Assembly: GCA_018396755.1 (NCBI GenBank)
Contig: JAGTQM010000001.1
Span: forward strand, 62,001 to 126,000
Direction: 5' to 3'
Length of the DNA: 64,000 nucleotides
Origin: Candidatus Bathyarchaeota archaeon
Lineage (GTDB): Archaea > Thermoproteota > CALKCG01 > B24
Part shown: piece after piece, positions 1 through 7,711 of the stretch
Numbering within the stretch: the first letter of the stretch is position 1
Layout of the letters: the number at the start of each line of letters is the position of its first letter
Program-made: the position numbers and the translations under genes
The notes under the pieces: generated by a model
Seen by the model: the letters and a program-made list of their open reading frames with translations, nothing else
What the model was told of the DNA's origin: nothing
Databases searched by the model: none

Positions 1-341
1 GTTATAGCGATTATTAAATCTCCTTCAAATGACACAAGGCCTTTATGACCTGATACAGGTAGGAAGAGGCTACACGTAAACGCTACAGCAAGTGCAAATA
101 CGGGCACACATTGGAAAATGAGTGTATCCGCTCCTTCGGGGGTTATATCTTCTTTGGTCAGAAGTTTTATGAAGTCTGCGATTGGTTGAAGAAACCCTGA
201 CGGACCTGTAACCCACGGGCCAACCCTATTTTGAAAAGTAGCGTATAATTTACGGTCTATCCACTCATAAAGAAAGGCTATGAGGATTATGAATAGAAAG
301 CCTGGAAAAGTAAAGACGCTTAAAAGATGTTCAAGCCACAT
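1..341 (-). CDS. fpoH: F420H2 dehydrogenase / complex I subunit H, partial
   Basis: Membrane subunit H of the complex I family, which links the electron-input arm to the proton-pumping arm and helps form the quinone or methanophenazine pocket. About 113 N-terminal residues are visible; the rest lies beyond position 1. Reading from the ATG at 341-339, an N-terminal membrane helix is followed by the family signature YEWIDRKLYATFQNRVGP and then LQPIADFIKLLTKED, both highly typical of NuoH/FpoH. The start is supported by an AGGTG Shine-Dalgarno six bases upstream. It lies 84 bases downstream of fpoA in the same orientation, so the two are probably one transcript. Subunits B, C and D are not between them, unlike the usual A-B-C-D-H order. 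Confidence 0.9.
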   Translation of the reverse strand, partial: MWLEHLLSVFTFPGFLFIILIAFLYEWIDRKLYATFQNRVGPWVTGPSGFLQPIADFIKLLTKEDITPEGADTLIFQCVPVFALAVAFTCSLFLPVSGHKGLVSFEGDLIIAI

Positions 342-425
342 GAATAACACCTGCTTCAACAGCTATTCTTAGTTGTAAAGCGAGCCTAATAATTAAATTC
401 ACAGCCACGGTTCTTTTCACTTAAA

Positions 426-764
426 TCACCTTCTCATAATGGTAATCAAGGCTATTAACGCTACAACGCTGTACACTATAATCAACTCTCTTACAGGGCT
501 TATGAAGGGAGCTCCCATGCTTAGGATGAATAAGTATGCTACCACGTCGATTACCAGGAAAGCAGTTGCAAATTTAAAAAGCCATATAACGACTGGGGTC
601 CTTTCAGCAGGTACATCTTGACCACAAGCATATGGTTTAAATTTATTTAGGCCACGTTTAGATTTGACAGCTATCAAGCCACCTATAGCATATAGGATCC
701 CAGCTACTACGAGTGAAAGTATGAATGCTGTTATGGGACCCCCTATTAATTCGCTGATAGCCAT
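426..764 (-). CDS. fpoA: F420H2 dehydrogenase / complex I subunit A
   Basis: Small membrane subunit A of complex I/Fpo, 112 residues, the usual length for NuoA/FpoA. Three membrane helices are visible (about residues 8-30, 60-82 and 88-108). The conserved loop FKPYACGQDVP carries the NuoA-type Cys (YxCG). It helps build the membrane arm interface near the quinone-reducing site. It heads the leftward operon with fpoH and is divergent from the fpoF-like gene at 867; the roughly 100-base gap must hold both promoters. Subunit identity is clear. Whether the complex uses F420H2, ferredoxin or NADH cannot be read from this subunit alone, but the neighbouring FpoF-like gene favours F420H2. Confidence 0.88.
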   Translation of the reverse strand: MAISELIGGPITAFILSLVVAGILYAIGGLIAVKSKRGLNKFKPYACGQDVPAERTPVVIWLFKFATAFLVIDVVAYLFILSMGAPFISPVRELIIVYSVVALIALITIMRR

Positions 765-833
765 AACAAATATAGGAAAACGGTTTCTTAATTTAAGATT
801 TTCCCCCCTTTAAAATGAGGGACGATTCCTTAA

Positions 834-842
834 TCTTTAAAT
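834..842 (+). promoter_or_regulatory. TATA box of the fpoF-like gene
   Basis: CTTTAAATC lies 25-33 bases upstream of the ATG at 867 and no Shine-Dalgarno sequence follows. This is the arrangement of an archaeal leaderless promoter, with transcription starting at or just before the start codon. Confidence 0.4.
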
Positions 843-866
843 CTTTTTCCACCTTAGAATAAAACT

Positions 867-1943
867 ATGGTGGTTTCAACAGAAACTAAGACGCTTAAAG
901 TTTTTAGCCAACTTGTTAGAGAAGTGGTTAAACCGGAGAAATGTACATTCTGTGGTGCCTGTATATCAGTTTGCCCAGTTAGAGCTATAGGTGTAAAAGA
1001 TGGGTGGCCGACACTTACTGGCAGATGCATACTATGCCAACTATGCTACTATCAGTGTCCTAAGGTTGAGCCGACTTTAGAAGAGTTGGAGAAAGAACTC
1101 TTTAAAAATGAGGGGGGTATTGGAAACCCATTAGGCTTTTATAAAGCCATATATATGGCTGAAAGCACTGATGAGAAGATTAAATTTAAAGCCGCGAATG
1201 GAGGGGTGGTCACAACTCTACTTAAGATAGCCTTAGAAGATAGACTGGTAGACTGTGCTACAGTAGCTGTGGCAGATGGATCGGAGGGTTGGATGCCTGA
1301 GGCTAAAGTGGCTTCTACTTTTCAAGAAGTGTTGGAGGCAGCTGGATCTAAATACACGTATTGCCCCATGGTTACGGCTTTAGCTTCGGCGTTCTATGAG
1401 TATATGCGTAGTAGTGTTGCCTTTGTAGGGACACCATGTCAAGTTTTAAGCGTGAGGAAGATGCAGTTGACAAGTATGGGGCATCGTAAACTTGGAGAGG
1501 CAGCTAAGCTCATCATAGGACTATTCTGTATGGAGAACTTCAATTACAGTCTTATATCCGAGTTTTTACCTAGCATAGGGGTTAAACCGGAGGCTGTATT
1601 TAAATTTGACATATCCAGTGGGAAATTTAACGCATATAGTGAAAACGGTGAGAACATTGTATCGATTAGCGTTAAAGAGCTTGAAAAGTATAGTAGAAGC
1701 GGATGTAAAACGTGTCCAGATTTAACCGCTAGGTTGTCAGATGTATCTGTTGGAAGTATAGGGTCTAAACCCGGATTCTCAACTGTTATAATCAGAACGG
1801 ATGTCGGTGAGGCGATTTTCAAGAAGGCTTTGGAATTAAAGGCTATAAGGGCTGAGGAGATCAGTGAGCAAGGCTTGAAAAGCCTGATTAGAGTAGCTAA
1901 GGTAAAATGGGATAGAGCTGAGAGAGTTAGAGAAAAAGTTTAA
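867..1943 (+). CDS. fpoF: F420H2 dehydrogenase subunit F-like / FrhB-family protein
   Basis: 358 residues. An N-terminal double ferredoxin domain carries CTFCGACISVCP (about residues 27-38) and CILCQLCYYQCP (about 54-65). It is followed by the coenzyme F420 hydrogenase beta-subunit domain with VGTPCQVLSVRKM and the cysteine motif SGCKTCPDLTA. FrhB/FpoF proteins hold FAD and [4Fe-4S] clusters and transfer hydride between F420 and the iron-sulfur chain. Two ferredoxin clusters ahead of FrhB match FpoF/FqoF and some free-standing F420:ferredoxin oxidoreductases. Its position divergent from fpoA-fpoH supports a role as the F420H2 input module of that complex. An F420-dependent sulfite reductase-type or glutamate synthase-type relative is possible but less likely, because no such extra domain is present. 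Confidence 0.82.
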   Translation: MVVSTETKTLKVFSQLVREVVKPEKCTFCGACISVCPVRAIGVKDGWPTLTGRCILCQLCYYQCPKVEPTLEELEKELFKNEGGIGNPLGFYKAIYMAESTDEKIKFKAANGGVVTTLLKIALEDRLVDCATVAVADGSEGWMPEAKVASTFQEVLEAAGSKYTYCPMVTALASAFYEYMRSSVAFVGTPCQVLSVRKMQLTSMGHRKLGEAAKLIIGLFCMENFNYSLISEFLPSIGVKPEAVFKFDISSGKFNAYSENGENIVSISVKELEKYSRSGCKTCPDLTARLSDVSVGSIGSKPGFSTVIIRTDVGEAIFKKALELKAIRAEEISEQGLKSLIRVAKVKWDRAERVREKV

Positions 1944-2001
1944 AAACATTTTTATCCGCTTCCTCTAAGATTTTTGATAAGTCAAGTAGGGAGAAGCATC
2001 G

Positions 2002-4773
2002 TTGAGCTTTCAATTGCATCCATCAATGCCGAAGTTATTTGACACATATACAGCAGTTCAGGAGAAAAGCATACCGTTAATTTTGCAGGGTGAAAATCTT
2101 CTCATAGTGGCACCTACGGGTTCTGGTAAAACAGAGGCCGCCTTCCTACCAGTCTTAAGCATGTACTTGAGGCTTAGAGAAGACGGTGTTTCTAAGGGAA
2201 TATACATAGTTTACGTTACTCCGCTTAGAGCATTAAACAGAGACATATATAAGAGGCTTATAGCGCTTTGTCGTGAAGTCGGAGTTTCAGTCGATGTAAG
2301 ACATGGAGATACTCCAAGAAGCGTTAGACGAATTCAAAGTAGAGAACCGCCCGAAGTACTTATAACAACGCCTGAAACGCTACAGGCAATCCTCGTATCT
2401 TCCGGGATGAGAAAATGGTTGAGTAAAGCCCGCTGGATTATAATAGATGAAGTTCACAGTCTTCTAGAAAGCAAACGTGGTGTTCAACTTACAGTTGGTC
2501 TTGAAAGACTGAAAAATATTGCAAATAACCCGCAGATAATAGGACTCTCTGCAACCGTTCAAAATCCTGCGCTCGCAGTCAAATTTCTCTCAGGTTCAAG
2601 TAGACTGATGAAGATAGTAATCGATGAAGCACCTAAACCCTACGAATTTAAAGTTGAAGCACCTAAACCCACGTCTGAAGATTCAGAGCTCGCCGTGAAG
2701 CTTCAAACGAAACCTGAAACTGCCGCCAGAATTAAGCTTATAGCAGAGCTTATGGATAAAAACAAGCCAACTTTAGTCTTTACAAACTGTCGAGAGTATG
2801 CTGAGTATTTGAGTAGTAGGTTTAGACTTATGGGGTTTGAAACTTCAACCCATCATAGTTCACTTTCTAAAACGGTTAGAGAACAGGCAGAAATGCTACT
2901 TAAACAGGGATTGATACCAGCCGTGATATGTACGAGCAGTTTAGAATTGGGAATCGATGTGGGACGTATAAACCTAACCATTCAATACCTGTCTCCTAGA
3001 CAGGTAACGGCCTTTATACAGAGGACTGGTAGAAGCGGTCATAGTTTAGATAAGACTTCTAAAGGCCTCATAGTTTCAGCTGGTTTAGACGATCTGTTGG
3101 AAAGCCTAGCGATCCAAACGCTTGCGATTAAGCGGAAGCTTGAAGAAGTAAAAATTCATAGTGAGGCTTTAGATGTTTTAGCGCATCAAGTAGCAGGTAT
3201 AGTGTTGGATAACGGAGGTGGAATTAAGCAAGACGAAGCATTAATAATTATAAGGCGAAGCTACCCATACAGAAGTTTAAGCCAGCGATCGTTCAAAAGA
3301 CTTTTAACATATATGGATAGACTAGGATTATTAAAGCTTCAAAATGACTACATAGCTTTCAGTAGGAGAACTAGAGCATACTACTACAGACATTTATCTA
3401 CGATACCTGAAGAGCTTAAGTTCCCAGTTTACAACTTAGAGAATGGAGAGGAAATCGCTTATCTAGGGGAAGACTTTTTCTCGGAGTATGGAAAGCCAGG
3501 TGTTAAAGTAATCCTTAGAGGGAAGCCGTGGATAATTAAGTCGGTAGAAGGGGATAGAGTCTACGTTAAACCTACAGACGATTTTACAGCGGCCATACCT
3601 GGATGGGAGGGGGAGGTTCTACCTACAAGTCATCAAGTTGCATTAACCGTTGGCATGTTTAGACGACGTATAGCTGAGCAACTCAGCAGAGGCAATATTG
3701 AAGAATTGGCTACTAAACTTGCCGAGGAATTTAACATAGAGAAAGCCCCTATTGTAGATCTTTTAAAGGTTTTTGAAGAACATCTTAAAGTTGCTGTAAT
3801 ACCATCTGATAGAGTTCTTTTAGTAGAGGGGTTTGACCGCTACGTGGTAGTTCATTCTTGTTTTGGCCATGGGGTTAACAGGATTTTAGCAAAGGTTTTA
3901 ACGGAGAAGATCAAGCAGAAGTTTAAAGAGGAATGTATAGCTAGGTGTGATGCATATAGAATTTTGTTTATTCTCTCTAACCCGGTAAACCCATTGTCGA
4001 TCGCCGATATGCTTAAACAATTGAGCTTTAATGAGTCTTTAAAAATACTTAAAGAGCATACAGATCCCTACATAATTAGACATGTAGCCGTTAAATTCGA
4101 CGCAATCCCTAAGAATCTCTATTATAAGTCTGCAAGTTTCCTGACGACTCTGTCGGAGCGATTTAAAGATACACCTGTGTATGAAGAAGCTTTTCGGTTT
4201 CAATTGACTACACACTACGATTTGAAGCATTTTTCCAAGCTTTTAAATAAGCTTAAAAACGGAGCCATTAAAATATCGATTTATAGAGGTGAAAAACCTA
4301 CGCCAATAGCTATGCCTATAGTAGAAGTGGGAGAAATACCAGTCACAGAGCGCATAGACTTCTTTGAAGATAGGATTATGAATAGAACGATAACACTCCT
4401 ATGCCTCGACTGTTTAAATATACGTAGAGCCGTTATCAAAGAATTACCGGAATATGTAAATTGTGATAAGTGTAGCTCGAGAAGAACGACGATAGTGAAG
4501 TGGCGTATAGATGAAACTTTAGATGCCATTAGGAAGTTGAAACGGGGGTTGAGTTTAACTGAAGAAGAGGAAGATTTGATTACTCGCGTTGAAATGAGTT
4601 CAAACCTATTATCGATATATGGGAAAAGGGCAGCCGTAGCTTTAGCCGTCAAGGGAATTGGACCTCTAACTGCCCATCAAATATTAGCTAAACCTCATAA
4701 AGACCATAAAAGTTTCATGCAAAGTCTTCAAGAAGCTATGAAGGAGTATCTTGAAACGAGAGATTACTGGTGA
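2002..4773 (+). CDS. Lhr-like ATP-dependent helicase
   Basis: 923-residue superfamily 2 DEAD/DEAH-box helicase of the Lhr type. Walker A APTGSGKTEA is at about residues 37-46, DEVH at 149-152, and the helicase C-terminal motif QRTGRSGH marks motif VI. The winged-helix and Lhr-core regions follow. The C-terminus has a probable zinc ribbon (CxxC pairs near residues 799 and 821) and a helix-hairpin-helix-like stretch (VKGIGPLTAHQIL). Lhr helicases unwind DNA and RNA-DNA hybrids with 3'-5' polarity and act in repair or replication restart. The start is TTG, preceded by a short purine-rich stretch; the conserved Q-motif region begins a few residues later. It stands alone between the fpoF-like gene and the PhoU/TrkA pair. 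Confidence 0.88.
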   Translation: MSFQLHPSMPKLFDTYTAVQEKSIPLILQGENLLIVAPTGSGKTEAAFLPVLSMYLRLREDGVSKGIYIVYVTPLRALNRDIYKRLIALCREVGVSVDVRHGDTPRSVRRIQSREPPEVLITTPETLQAILVSSGMRKWLSKARWIIIDEVHSLLESKRGVQLTVGLERLKNIANNPQIIGLSATVQNPALAVKFLSGSSRLMKIVIDEAPKPYEFKVEAPKPTSEDSELAVKLQTKPETAARIKLIAELMDKNKPTLVFTNCREYAEYLSSRFRLMGFETSTHHSSLSKTVREQAEMLLKQGLIPAVICTSSLELGIDVGRINLTIQYLSPRQVTAFIQRTGRSGHSLDKTSKGLIVSAGLDDLLESLAIQTLAIKRKLEEVKIHSEALDVLAHQVAGIVLDNGGGIKQDEALIIIRRSYPYRSLSQRSFKRLLTYMDRLGLLKLQNDYIAFSRRTRAYYYRHLSTIPEELKFPVYNLENGEEIAYLGEDFFSEYGKPGVKVILRGKPWIIKSVEGDRVYVKPTDDFTAAIPGWEGEVLPTSHQVALTVGMFRRRIAEQLSRGNIEELATKLAEEFNIEKAPIVDLLKVFEEHLKVAVIPSDRVLLVEGFDRYVVVHSCFGHGVNRILAKVLTEKIKQKFKEECIARCDAYRILFILSNPVNPLSIADMLKQLSFNESLKILKEHTDPYIIRHVAVKFDAIPKNLYYKSASFLTTLSERFKDTPVYEEAFRFQLTTHYDLKHFSKLLNKLKNGAIKISIYRGEKPTPIAMPIVEVGEIPVTERIDFFEDRIMNRTITLLCLDCLNIRRAVIKELPEYVNCDKCSSRRTTIVKWRIDETLDAIRKLKRGLSLTEEEEDLITRVEMSSNLLSIYGKRAAVALAVKGIGPLTAHQILAKPHKDHKSFMQSLQEAMKEYLETRDYW

Positions 4774-4899
4774 ATATTTCAAGGGAAATTGAAGTAAGAT
4801 CGATGGAAAAATTCCCGTCTAAAGTACACCTGCGATTTATATTTTTGATGTGCCCTTAGAAATTTTTAATAGCTGGAGTAATCACAATTACTATGTAAT

Positions 4900-5499
4900 T
4901 TGGAACGTAGATTGAGGCAGTTAGAGGAAGCTATTCAACCGAGAAGTGTTAAAGAGTCGCTGAAAGACCTTATAAATCTTTCAAGTCTAATGTTGGATTT
5001 AGCCTACGCTTCGATAGTACATGACGATGAGGAAATCGCGAGACAGGTTTTAGATTTAGAGCAAAATATAAACGATTTGAAAAAGTTGATTATCATCCAT
5101 ATGAGCCTTGCCGTTAGAAACCTTACTAATGCTGAAAAAGCAATATCAGTTTTTAAGACCGCGGATGCAGCTACTATGGTAGCCTATGAAGCTATTGAAA
5201 TCGCTAAAATTGTCTTGAAGAAGATGAAGATCCACCCAAGGATTAAAGAAGGATTTATGAAGACGGATGAGAGCGTTAGCGTAATTCAAATAGCAGAGGG
5301 AAGTCGTCTTGAAGGATTGACCATTGAAAATGCCTTGATAAGAAGTAGCGTGGGGTTTGACGTCATGTGTATCAAGAGGAACAACAAATGGGTGATAAAT
5401 CCAAGTAATGAGTTTGAGGTGAAGGCGGGTGACATATTAGTCGTTAGAGGAACGACGGATGCTTTAACTTGTTTAAAATCCTATGCAGGAGGAGTATAA
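4900..5499 (+). CDS. PhoU / TrkA-C domain protein 1
   Basis: 199 residues. The N-terminal about 115 residues are helical with a PhoU-like pattern; the C-terminal about 75 residues form a TrkA-C (RCK-C) domain (SVIQIAEGSRLEGLTIE through AGDILVVRGT), a small ligand-binding fold that gates ion channels and transporters. The start is TTG; a TATA-like TTTTTAATA lies about 30 bases upstream, which suggests a leaderless transcript. It directly abuts a paralogue at 5500, so the two are one operon and possibly form a heteromer. They face an MgtE-type transporter gene at 6081, and archaeal PhoU-TrkA-C proteins are recurrently next to such transporters, so a role in sensing a cation or nucleotide to regulate transport is inferred. 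Confidence 0.75.
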   Translation: MERRLRQLEEAIQPRSVKESLKDLINLSSLMLDLAYASIVHDDEEIARQVLDLEQNINDLKKLIIIHMSLAVRNLTNAEKAISVFKTADAATMVAYEAIEIAKIVLKKMKIHPRIKEGFMKTDESVSVIQIAEGSRLEGLTIENALIRSSVGFDVMCIKRNNKWVINPSNEFEVKAGDILVVRGTTDALTCLKSYAGGV

Positions 5500-6078
5500 T
5501 TGTCTATATACCAAGAAATTAGTGAAAAACTTAGAGAAATTAAAGATAAAAGCGAGATCGCATTGTACTTAGCATACTCAAGTATTTTATATGAATCAAA
5601 ATCTATAGCTAAAGGTGTTTTAAAATTTGAGGAAGAGATAGATGAGCTGAGAGCTGAGCTTCAAAAGCTTCTAATTGAAGAAGGGGAGGAGATTGGAACA
5701 GAAACGGCTATAGCCGTTATGCTTCTCACAGAATCTATGGAGAGAATTAGCGATTTCGCTAAAGACCTAGCGTTCACTGTTTTAAGGGGGGAGGAGATTC
5801 ACCCAGTTTTAGAGCTTGCTGGAGAGGAAACAAATGAACAGGTCTTAATCGTTAAAGTAGACGAGGATTCCATATTCTTAGGGAAACGTATAGGCGACTT
5901 AACATTTGACGATAGTATAGGTGTTAGAATCATAGCTGTTAGACATAAGGACGTTTGGGTTTACGATCCCAATGAGAGTATTCAATTGGAAAAAGGCGAT
6001 TTATTGCTTCTATCAGGATATAGAGAAGGCATAGAAATACTGGAAGAAGCTGAAGAAGAAGCCAAGGATATAGAATAA
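5500..6078 (+). CDS. PhoU / TrkA-C domain protein 2
   Basis: 192 residues, a paralogue of the preceding protein with the same architecture: helical PhoU-like N-terminus (about 1-105) and TrkA-C domain (about 120-190, VLIVKVDEDSIFLGKRIGDL through EKGDLLLLSGY). The start is TTG immediately after the stop codon of the upstream gene, whose end supplies the SD (GGAGG at about 5489). The tight coupling implies matched expression. The C-terminus ends in an acidic tail (EEAEEEAKDIE). The gene ends 2 bases before the convergent end of the MgtE-like gene. A regulatory subunit of a cation transporter is the best inference; the ligand is not known from sequence. Confidence 0.75.
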   Translation: MSIYQEISEKLREIKDKSEIALYLAYSSILYESKSIAKGVLKFEEEIDELRAELQKLLIEEGEEIGTETAIAVMLLTESMERISDFAKDLAFTVLRGEEIHPVLELAGEETNEQVLIVKVDEDSIFLGKRIGDLTFDDSIGVRIIAVRHKDVWVYDPNESIQLEKGDLLLLSGYREGIEILEEAEEEAKDIE

Positions 6079-6080
6079 TG

Positions 6081-7256
6081 TTAAATAACCCCCAAGAAAA
6101 AGCTTAAGAGAATGGTGCCTAGAAAATCACTAAGTGTTGTTTCAAATGGTATTACAAAGTTATCCGGATCTAGATTCCTTTTGAAGATCCCTATAGCAGA
6201 AAGCTTACAAACGAATAAAATTATTGGAGAAGATAATATGAAGCATAGCATTATTGCATGAATACCTTGAAAGCCATTTACGAAAGCTATACAAGCATAG
6301 ACTATGAAATACATTAGAGCTGAAAGCCACATTTGAATGGCTTCATAAAGTTCTAAGAGGTTTAAAGAAAGCTTAGGACTAATAGATCCCTCTGAAAGTC
6401 TTGTCGTAAGAATGGAGCCTATGGAAGCGCCGAAGTCGCCAAGCGTATCTATGATAGCCGGGTAAATAATCATAATACTGGGATACATTTCTAATTTAGA
6501 TCTAACGCTTGATAAAGCTAAACCTGAAAGCCAACCGATGAATAAACTGAGGATCAGGGAAGCTAAAGCCTGTTTTATAGACTCTATGAATTCCTCTTTT
6601 CCATAATTCTTTACGAAGAATAGAACGACTAAGAGGCATAATATACATATAAATAGTAGTGTAATAAGTCCAATTAGACTTTTCACCATAATGATGGCGA
6701 CGATATAGGTGAAGGATTCTATGATGTCTGTAACAGTAGACATTATCGGATATATTATGATGTCTGGATCTATGTTGTGTTTAAAGCTTACAAAGCCCAG
6801 AATACATGTGATTGGGATGGCAATAGACATTGAAATCGTCTGAACACCTAAAGCAGTTAAAAGTATAACCCCTAAGAGCCACGGTTTAAATCCTACAATG
6901 ATTATTTGCGCGGAGAACACAATTAATCCTGAGAGAAAACTCAGGAGAAAAGAGACGGAGTTCACAGCTGAAACGAGTATCATGAAGAGTGGAGTGTTTC
7001 TTCTGAAAGACGGCCTAATGGTACCTAGGTTTAAACTTGTAGACAATCTGGCTGAAAAAATCCCACCTATATTTCCTCTAAGCGTCATCATAATGGGGTA
7101 TAGCATTACAATCCAAGGTTCACTTAGGAAGGGCTCTAATTGGAGGAAAACTATCAGTCCAGCTATGAGTCCACCTAGGTCTGTCGAGTAGGCTATGAGT
7201 GATTCTTTAAATCTTTTGAACCCTTCCTCTTTGACAAGATCCGTTAAATTCTCCAG
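6081..7256 (-). CDS. MgtE-like divalent cation transporter, noncanonical start
   Basis: Integral membrane protein with two MgtE/SLC41-type transport domains in tandem. Each has a glycine-rich LRGN(I)GG-like or LGDFGASIGS-like segment, and a conserved pattern PDIIIYPIMSTVTDI in the first half and PDNFVIPFETTLSDF in the second. About ten membrane helices are visible. No CBS or N domain is present, as in archaeal two-domain forms. The first in-frame ATG (7104-7106) would leave out a good helix and the conserved segment before LRGNIGG. The frame continues to a TAA at about 7312 without any ATG, GTG or TTG. I place the start tentatively at a CTG (7254-7256), giving about 391 residues. Mg2+ or a related divalent ion is the likely substrate. 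Confidence 0.72.
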   Translation of the reverse strand: MENLTDLVKEEGFKRFKESLIAYSTDLGGLIAGLIVFLQLEPFLSEPWIVMLYPIMMTLRGNIGGIFSARLSTSLNLGTIRPSFRRNTPLFMILVSAVNSVSFLLSFLSGLIVFSAQIIIVGFKPWLLGVILLTALGVQTISMSIAIPITCILGFVSFKHNIDPDIIIYPIMSTVTDIIESFTYIVAIIMVKSLIGLITLLFICILCLLVVLFFVKNYGKEEFIESIKQALASLILSLFIGWLSGLALSSVRSKLEMYPSIMIIYPAIIDTLGDFGASIGSILTTRLSEGSISPKLSLNLLELYEAIQMWLSALMYFIVYACIAFVNGFQGIHAIMLCFILSSPIILFVCKLSAIGIFKRNLDPDNFVIPFETTLSDFLGTILLSFFLGVI

Positions 7257-7632
7257 TGCTTCCCAAAGCTTTAACTCCCCATGTAGATGCGCCCCTAACT
7301 TTAGGGCTTACGGGTTTTTAAGGATTTTCACATATTTTATGGAAAATTGTTACTAACCTCTCCCTGCAAGAAGCTAATTAGATACTAGATTTGCTCAAAA
7401 ACGCATTAAAAGCAATAGAGAGCCTGAGAGTAAAATACATAAGTTTCACAAGAGAGCAGCACCAAGAGTTCAGTATCAGAGTTTGTAAACTAATTAAACA
7501 GATATCTCTAATAGAGAGGTGAAAAGTCATTCTGTTGAAAATAGAGGTTCCATTTAGTCCTGACAATAATGGTAAGTGATTCCACGATGATATGTGAAGA
7601 TAATCTTTAACTATTACGAAAGACAGACTTTT
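7257..7632. other. Intergenic region with gene remnant
   Basis: Contains a short inverted repeat GCCC(C)TAA / TTAGGGC at 7291-7307, which lies in the presumed leader of the MgtE-like gene. It also contains a short open stretch on the + strand (7391-7522, TTG start, 43 codons, reading MLKNALKAIESLRVKYISFT and onward) whose codon use looks natural but which I cannot assign. No RNA gene is recognisable here. Confidence 0.3.
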
Positions 7633-7708
7633 AAATGCCGATGACGAAAGTCACCTAAGAACGACCCTGTTAAATGGATGAGTTTAACCTGGGGTATCTG
7701 AGGCATTT
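7633..7708 (+). promoter_or_regulatory. Structured leader upstream of hydrolase gene
   Basis: Three nested helices can be drawn directly from the sequence. P1 pairs AAATGCC (7633-7639) with GGCATTT (7702-7708). P2 is TGAC-GAAA-GTCA (7642-7653), closed by a GNRA tetraloop. P3 pairs ACCC...GTTAAA (7664-7674) with TTTAAC...GGGT (7683-7695). The 3' strand of P1 overlaps the probable Shine-Dalgarno TGAGG (7699-7703) eight bases before the ATG at 7712, so forming P1 could hide it. I do not recognise a known riboswitch class. The 5' arm overlaps a TATA-like TTTTAAAT (7629-7636); if that is the promoter, P1 would not be transcribed and the model fails. Confidence 0.4.
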
Positions 7709-7711
7709 CCC

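Noticed and set aside
7633-7708. C/D-box guide RNA upstream of the hydrolase
   Set aside because: C-box-like GATGA and D-box-like CTGA are present, but the boxes deviate from consensus, the spacing between D' and C' is too long and the helices fit better as an mRNA leader.
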